DNA of 64,000 nt. Source: Massilia sp. METH4 (GTDB lineage Bacteria > Pseudomonadota > Gammaproteobacteria > Burkholderiales > Burkholderiaceae_D). Shown one piece after another: positions 60,300-64,000 of this stretch; the first letter of the stretch is position 1; each line of letters opens with the position of its first letter. The notes beneath the pieces were generated by a model. That model searched no databases, was not told the DNA's origin, and was given only the letters and a program-made list of their open reading frames with translations. A program made the translations under genes and the position numbers. The stretch lies in the NCBI RefSeq assembly GCF_037094685.1, contig NZ_CP146614.1, positions 620,001-684,000 on the forward strand, in the 5' to 3' direction.

Positions 60300-62933
60300 T
60301 CAGTTCGCGAGTGCCTTCGACACCACTTCCATGACGTCGTTGGACAGTTTCGGCGCGCCGGCCACGCGCTCCAGCGCGCGGCGCATGTGCGCCTGCAGCT
60401 CCGGCGCATAGCGGCGCCAGCGGTCCATGCTGCGCGCGAAGCGGCTTGCTACTTGCGGGTTCAGCGCATCGAGCTTGATCACATGCTCGGCCCAGAACTC
60501 GTAGCCGCTGCCATCCTTCGCATGGAATTGCGAGGGGTTGTTGTTGGCGAAGGCGAACAGCAGGCTGCGCGCGCGGTTCGGCGTGCGCAGCGTGAAGGCG
60601 GGGTGGCCCATCAGTTCGCGCACGCGCGCCACGTTCGCGGTCGGTGCGCTGGCCTGCATGGCGAACCACTTGTCGACCACCAGCGCCTCGCCCTTGAACT
60701 GGTCGTAGAAGGCCTGCAGCTGCTCTTCGACGTCGGCACCGCTGTGGATCAGCGCCGTCAGGGCCGCGGCGCGGTCGGTCATGTTCGTCGCCTCGGCGAA
60801 CTGGCGGCGCGCCAGGTCGAGGGAGTGCGCATCGGGCGCGGCCAGCAGGTAGGCCAGCGCCACGTTCTTCAGGCCGCGCTTGCCGGCCGAGACGGCGTCC
60901 GGGCTGTACGGTCCCGGCGTCTGGTTGGCGGCGATCGCGTTGAGCAATTCGCTGCGCATCACCTCGGCGATGGTGCGGCGCATGAACTGGCGCGCATGGT
61001 GGATGGCCTGCGGGTGCACCACTTCCATCTGGTCGGCAATCACCGATTCGGATGGCAGGATCAGCGCCTGTTCGCGGAACGCCGCTTCCAGCGAGTCGTC
61101 CAGCAGCAGCGTGCGCTGGGCGGACACGAAGGTATAGTCGAGTTCGAGCTTCTCGCCGGCCTGCACGGCCGCCGTCAGCTTCAACAGGCGCTCCATCGCC
61201 AGGCGCTGGCCCGCCTCCCAGCGGTTCACAGGGTCGCTGTCGAAGCGGAACAGGTGCAGCAGTTCTTCGTCCGTGTACGGATATTCGAGAACGACCGGCG
61301 CCGAGAAATCGCGCAGCAGCGACGGGGTCGGTGCTTCGGGAATGCCGTCGAACGTGAAAGCCTGCTCCGCTTCGGTCAGTTCCAGCACCACCGTGGTGTC
61401 GCCGTTCGGGTTGAGCGGCAGGTCGGCGCCGCTGGCGGCCAAGAGGCCGACGGCGACCGGGATATGGAACGGCAGCTTTTCCGGCTGGCCGGGCGTGGGG
61501 GGACAGTGCTGCGACAAGGTCAGCACATAGCGCTGCGCGCCGGCATCGTATTCGCCGCGCGCCGTCACAACCGGCGTGCCGGCCTGGCTGTACCAGCGCT
61601 CGAACTGCGCCAGGTCGCGATCGTTGGCCGAGGCCATCGCGGCGCGGAAATCGTCGCACGTGACGGCCTGGCCATCGTGGCGCTGGAAGTACAGGTCCAT
61701 GCCCTTGCGGAAGCCCTCGCGGCCCAGCAGGGTCTGGTACATGCGCACGACCTCGGCACCCTTCTCGTAGACGGTCACCGTATAAAAATTGTTGATCTCC
61801 ACGAAAGAGTCCGGGCGCACCGGATGGGCCATCGGGCCGGCATCTTCCGGATACTGGGCCTGGCGCAGCGTGCGCACCTGCTCGATGCGCGTCACGGCGC
61901 GGCCGCTGGCAGTGCCGATCATGTCGGCCGAGAATTCCTGGTCGCGGAACACGGTCAAGCCTTCCTTCAGCGACAGCTGGAACCAGTCGCGGCACGTGAC
62001 CCGGTTGCCGGTCCAGTTGTGGAAGTATTCGTGGCCGACGACCGCCTCGATGCCGGCGTAGTCGACATCCGTGGCGGTGGCCGGGTTGGCCAGCACGAAC
62101 TTGGTGTTGAAGATGTTCAGGCCCTTGTTTTCCATGGCGCCCATGTTGAAGTCGCCCACGGCGACGATCATGAAGCGGTCCAGGTCCAGCTCCAGGCCCC
62201 AGCGCTCCTCGTCCCAGCGGATCGAGTTCTTCAGCGACTGCATCGCATAGTCTGTCTTGTCGAGGTTGCCCTCTTCCACCCACACCTGCAGCAATGCGTC
62301 GCGGCCGTCCGCCAGCCTGAACGTTTCCTCCTGGCAGACCAGCCTGGCGGCCACCAGCGCGAACAGGTAGGAAGGCTTCTTGAACGGATCTTCCCATTTA
62401 GCGTAATGCCGGCCGTCATCCAGGTCGCCCTGCTCGACCAGGTTGCCGTTCGACAGCAGCACCGGATATTTTTCCTTGTCGGCGCGCAGCATCACGGTGA
62501 AGACGGCCATCACGTCCGGCCGGTCCGGGAAGTAAGTGATGCGGCGGAAACCCTCGGCCTCGCACTGCGTGTAGAAACTGCCGTTGGAGACGTACAGGCC
62601 CGACAATGTGGTGTTCTGTTCCGGCACGCACGTCGTCTCGATCTCGAGAACCGCGTTCAGCGGCGCCTTCTTGATAGTGAGCGTGTTCGTCCCCAGTATG
62701 TACTGGCCCGGGTTCAGTTCGGTACCGTTCAGCCGCAGCGCCACCAGCTCGATTTCTTCGCCGTGCAAGACGATGTCGCGGCTCTTGCTGTCGGGATTGT
62801 GGCGGAGCGTGATCCGGTTGGCGACGATCGTGCGGGCGGGGTCGAGATCGAAACCCAGTTCCACCGTTTCGACAAGGTAGCTGGGCGGGGTGTAATCCTT
62901 GCGGTAAATCGTCTGCGGGCTGTCGGTTCTCAT
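60300..62933 (-). CDS. pepN: Aminopeptidase N (M1 family, cytoplasmic)
   Basis: The 877-residue enzyme is full length for proteobacterial PepN. It carries GAMENKG and the zinc site HEYFH (H301, E302, H305) with E324 in SLKEGLTVF, plus [11 protein letters not shown] and the C-terminal helical domain. It has no signal peptide and acts in the cytoplasm on peptides during protein turnover. It is a distant relative of the exported M1 peptidase at 7703-10249. It is divergent from the DUF4136 gene across 182 bp. Confidence 0.96.
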   Translation of the reverse strand: MRTDSPQTIYRKDYTPPSYLVETVELGFDLDPARTIVANRITLRHNPDSKSRDIVLHGEEIELVALRLNGTELNPGQYILGTNTLTIKKAPLNAVLEIETTCVPEQNTTLSGLYVSNGSFYTQCEAEGFRRITYFPDRPDVMAVFTVMLRADKEKYPVLLSNGNLVEQGDLDDGRHYAKWEDPFKKPSYLFALVAARLVCQEETFRLADGRDALLQVWVEEGNLDKTDYAMQSLKNSIRWDEERWGLELDLDRFMIVAVGDFNMGAMENKGLNIFNTKFVLANPATATDVDYAGIEAVVGHEYFHNWTGNRVTCRDWFQLSLKEGLTVFRDQEFSADMIGTASGRAVTRIEQVRTLRQAQYPEDAGPMAHPVRPDSFVEINNFYTVTVYEKGAEVVRMYQTLLGREGFRKGMDLYFQRHDGQAVTCDDFRAAMASANDRDLAQFERWYSQAGTPVVTARGEYDAGAQRYVLTLSQHCPPTPGQPEKLPFHIPVAVGLLAASGADLPLNPNGDTTVVLELTEAEQAFTFDGIPEAPTPSLLRDFSAPVVLEYPYTDEELLHLFRFDSDPVNRWEAGQRLAMERLLKLTAAVQAGEKLELDYTFVSAQRTLLLDDSLEAAFREQALILPSESVIADQMEVVHPQAIHHARQFMRRTIAEVMRSELLNAIAANQTPGPYSPDAVSAGKRGLKNVALAYLLAAPDAHSLDLARRQFAEATNMTDRAAALTALIHSGADVEEQLQAFYDQFKGEALVVDKWFAMQASAPTANVARVRELMGHPAFTLRTPNRARSLLFAFANNNPSQFHAKDGSGYEFWAEHVIKLDALNPQVASRFARSMDRWRRYAPELQAHMRRALERVAGAPKLSNDVMEVVSKALAN

Positions 62934-63115
62934 GGGGCCTTCACCTTCGTTGCGGACAAAAGGTTATTTTACCAACACCAAGCCTCACCGATGCCCGATA
63001 GCGCGCTGAAAGTTTCCGCTTTCCGAACGCCCGTAACAATCTGTAATAATTGAGTGACGCAAGCGGAGCAGTCATACACTGAACGTGGGGAAATACCTTT
63101 TTCTGGGAGTAGATC

Positions 63116-63766
63116 ATGAAATCCTTAGGCCTCCTTGTCCTTGCAGGCAGCCTGCTGCTCGGCGGGTGCGCAACCACCATCCGCAGCGACGTCACGGTAT
63201 TCCACCAGTGGCCGGCGGAACTGCAGGAAAAGACTTATGTGTTCGACACGCCGGCGCCGAGCGAGGACACGCTGGAATACCGCAGCTACCAGGGCCTGGT
63301 GGCCAATGAATTGTCCAAGCTGGGCTTTGCGCAGGCGGGCGCTGCCGAGCAGGCGAAGCTGCGCGTCGACATGGCGTTCTCGACGATCGACCGGCCCACG
63401 CGGGTGCTGCAAGCCTACGACCCGTTCTGGGCCAGCGGCCCGTACTGGGGGCCCTACGGCGGTTGGCCCTACCGCGGCTTCTACCCGCACCGCTACCGCT
63501 ACCGCTACTGGGCATTCCGCCCGTACTACGATCCGTGGATGTACGGTCCCGTGGAATACCGCGAAGTGATCCGGCACAACTACGAGCGCAAGCTGAACGT
63601 GACCATCGCCGACACGGCGGGCAAGAAGCTCTATGACGTGACGGTGCAGAACACCAGCAGCCGGCAGTCGACGCCTTCCGTGATGCCGCTGCTCGTGCAG
63701 AGCGCGTTTACCGGGTTCCCAGGGGAGAATGGCAAGCAGAAACGGGTGGAGCTGGAGCTGCAGTAA
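63116..63766 (+). CDS. DUF4136 lipoprotein
   Basis: The 216-residue protein has a lipoprotein signal with lipobox LLGGC (about residue 18) and a DUF4136 domain (about 25-210). The domain includes the typical YVFDTPAP opening and a Tyr/Pro/Gly/Trp-rich central loop (ASGPYWGPYGGWPYRGFYPH). DUF4136 proteins are envelope lipoproteins of unknown function. The hairpin at 63856-63900 should terminate its transcript. Confidence 0.85.
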   Translation: MKSLGLLVLAGSLLLGGCATTIRSDVTVFHQWPAELQEKTYVFDTPAPSEDTLEYRSYQGLVANELSKLGFAQAGAAEQAKLRVDMAFSTIDRPTRVLQAYDPFWASGPYWGPYGGWPYRGFYPHRYRYRYWAFRPYYDPWMYGPVEYREVIRHNYERKLNVTIADTAGKKLYDVTVQNTSSRQSTPSVMPLLVQSAFTGFPGENGKQKRVELELQ

Positions 63767-63813
63767 GGCCGGGTTGCATTACCGGCAGAGATCGAGCGAT
63801 ATCTCGCGCAAAT

Positions 63814-63900
63814 GTTGCCTCAAAAATGGGGACAGACCCCATTTTCGAGGAAATATTGCCGGGAAAATGGGGTCTGTCCCCATTTTGCCGGCAATTTTTT
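63814..63900. repeat. REP pair (REPIN-like), also a terminator
   Basis: Two palindromes, AAAATGGGG/CCCCATTTT at 63823-63845 (loop ACAGA) and at 63864-63886 (loop TCTGT), are inverted relative to each other around AGGAAATATTGCC. The second is extended by TTGCCGG/CCGGCAA and followed by six T residues, so it can end plus-strand transcription. Organisation matches the pair at 15647-15730. Confidence 0.85.
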
Positions 63901-64000
63901 ATCTGGCTAAGTCGCGCTCGACGACGGAGAGGAACTCGGCCGTCGTCCACTGCAAGGCTGTCACGGCGATATCGGCCTCGTAGAACTGGCCATTGCCGCG
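63899..64000 (-). CDS. 3' end of a gene running off the window
   Basis: An open minus-strand frame enters from the right edge and ends at TAA (63899-63901), giving 33 C-terminal residues ending EFLSVVERDLAR. The sequence looks protein-like, with normal codon bias. I cannot identify the family from so short a tail. Its stop codon lies inside the T-run of the REP pair. Confidence 0.5.
   Translation of the reverse strand, partial: RGNGQFYEADIAVTALQWTTAEFLSVVERDLAR

Noticed and set aside
60387..63053. An 888-codon plus-strand open frame opposite pepN
   Set aside because: PepN is certain from its complete zinc motif and length, so this frame is a shadow.

Overview
This is a high-GC (roughly two thirds G+C) chromosomal window. 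Its gene content, its densely packed sensory kinases and its palindromic repeats built on a GGGGTCTGACCCC core suggest a betaproteobacterium of the Oxalobacteraceae, in the Massilia/Duganella/Telluria group. That placement is inferred from protein style and repeats; no rRNA or other marker gene is present. All calls come from reading the sequence and from family knowledge, with no database search.

Layout. 1-1.0 kb: a REP-associated tyrosine transposase with three 58-bp palindromic repeats just downstream. 1.0-6.4 kb: a small ORF, then a minus-strand run of a CHASE-domain histidine kinase, a formate/nitrite-type channel and a fused PP2C phosphatase/Ser-Thr kinase. 6.5-10.7 kb: a zinc-ribbon protein divergent from an OhrR-like regulator, then an exported M1 metallopeptidase and a small exported partner. 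10.8-13.8 kb: a TonB-dependent receptor and a 2OG-Fe(II) dioxygenase, with GTCGTAC-containing palindromes around them. 13.9-15.3 kb: a receiver-kinase. 15.3-15.8 kb: a gene-free gap with a possible small RNA and a REP pair. 15.8-22.4 kb: a TetR regulator and a complete RND efflux operon. 22.5-27.9 kb: a HTH-GAF protein, a chemoreceptor, and a hybrid kinase convergent with a LuxR-type regulator. 28-34 kb: an acetyltransferase, a second tripartite efflux system (MFS, adaptor, outer-membrane factor) and a LEA-like repeat protein. 34.3-40.2 kb: a very Ala-rich coiled-coil protein, a branched-chain amino acid binding protein, a diguanylate cyclase and an outer-membrane barrel protein.

40.5-58.1 kb is the most distinctive block. 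Five genes in one tight operon encode a lone receiver, a YaiO-like barrel, a HEAT-repeat membrane protein, a family-2 glycosyltransferase and a putative TIM-barrel glycosidase. They look like an uncharacterised exopolysaccharide synthesis/export system. Divergent from it lie two paralogous receiver-first kinases, an Rcp1-like receiver and a CHASE3 kinase. A diguanylate cyclase and a histidine kinase with nearly the same periplasmic sensor domain bracket the whole block. I infer a multi-component phosphorelay plus c-di-GMP control of an extracellular polymer.

58.1-64 kb: a chemoreceptor remnant, a tRNA-Thr, fructose-1,6-bisphosphatase and aminopeptidase N on the minus strand, a DUF4136 lipoprotein, a REP pair acting as terminator, and the 3' end of a further gene running off the window. 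Long ORFs antisense to almost every gene are compositional shadows and were left out.
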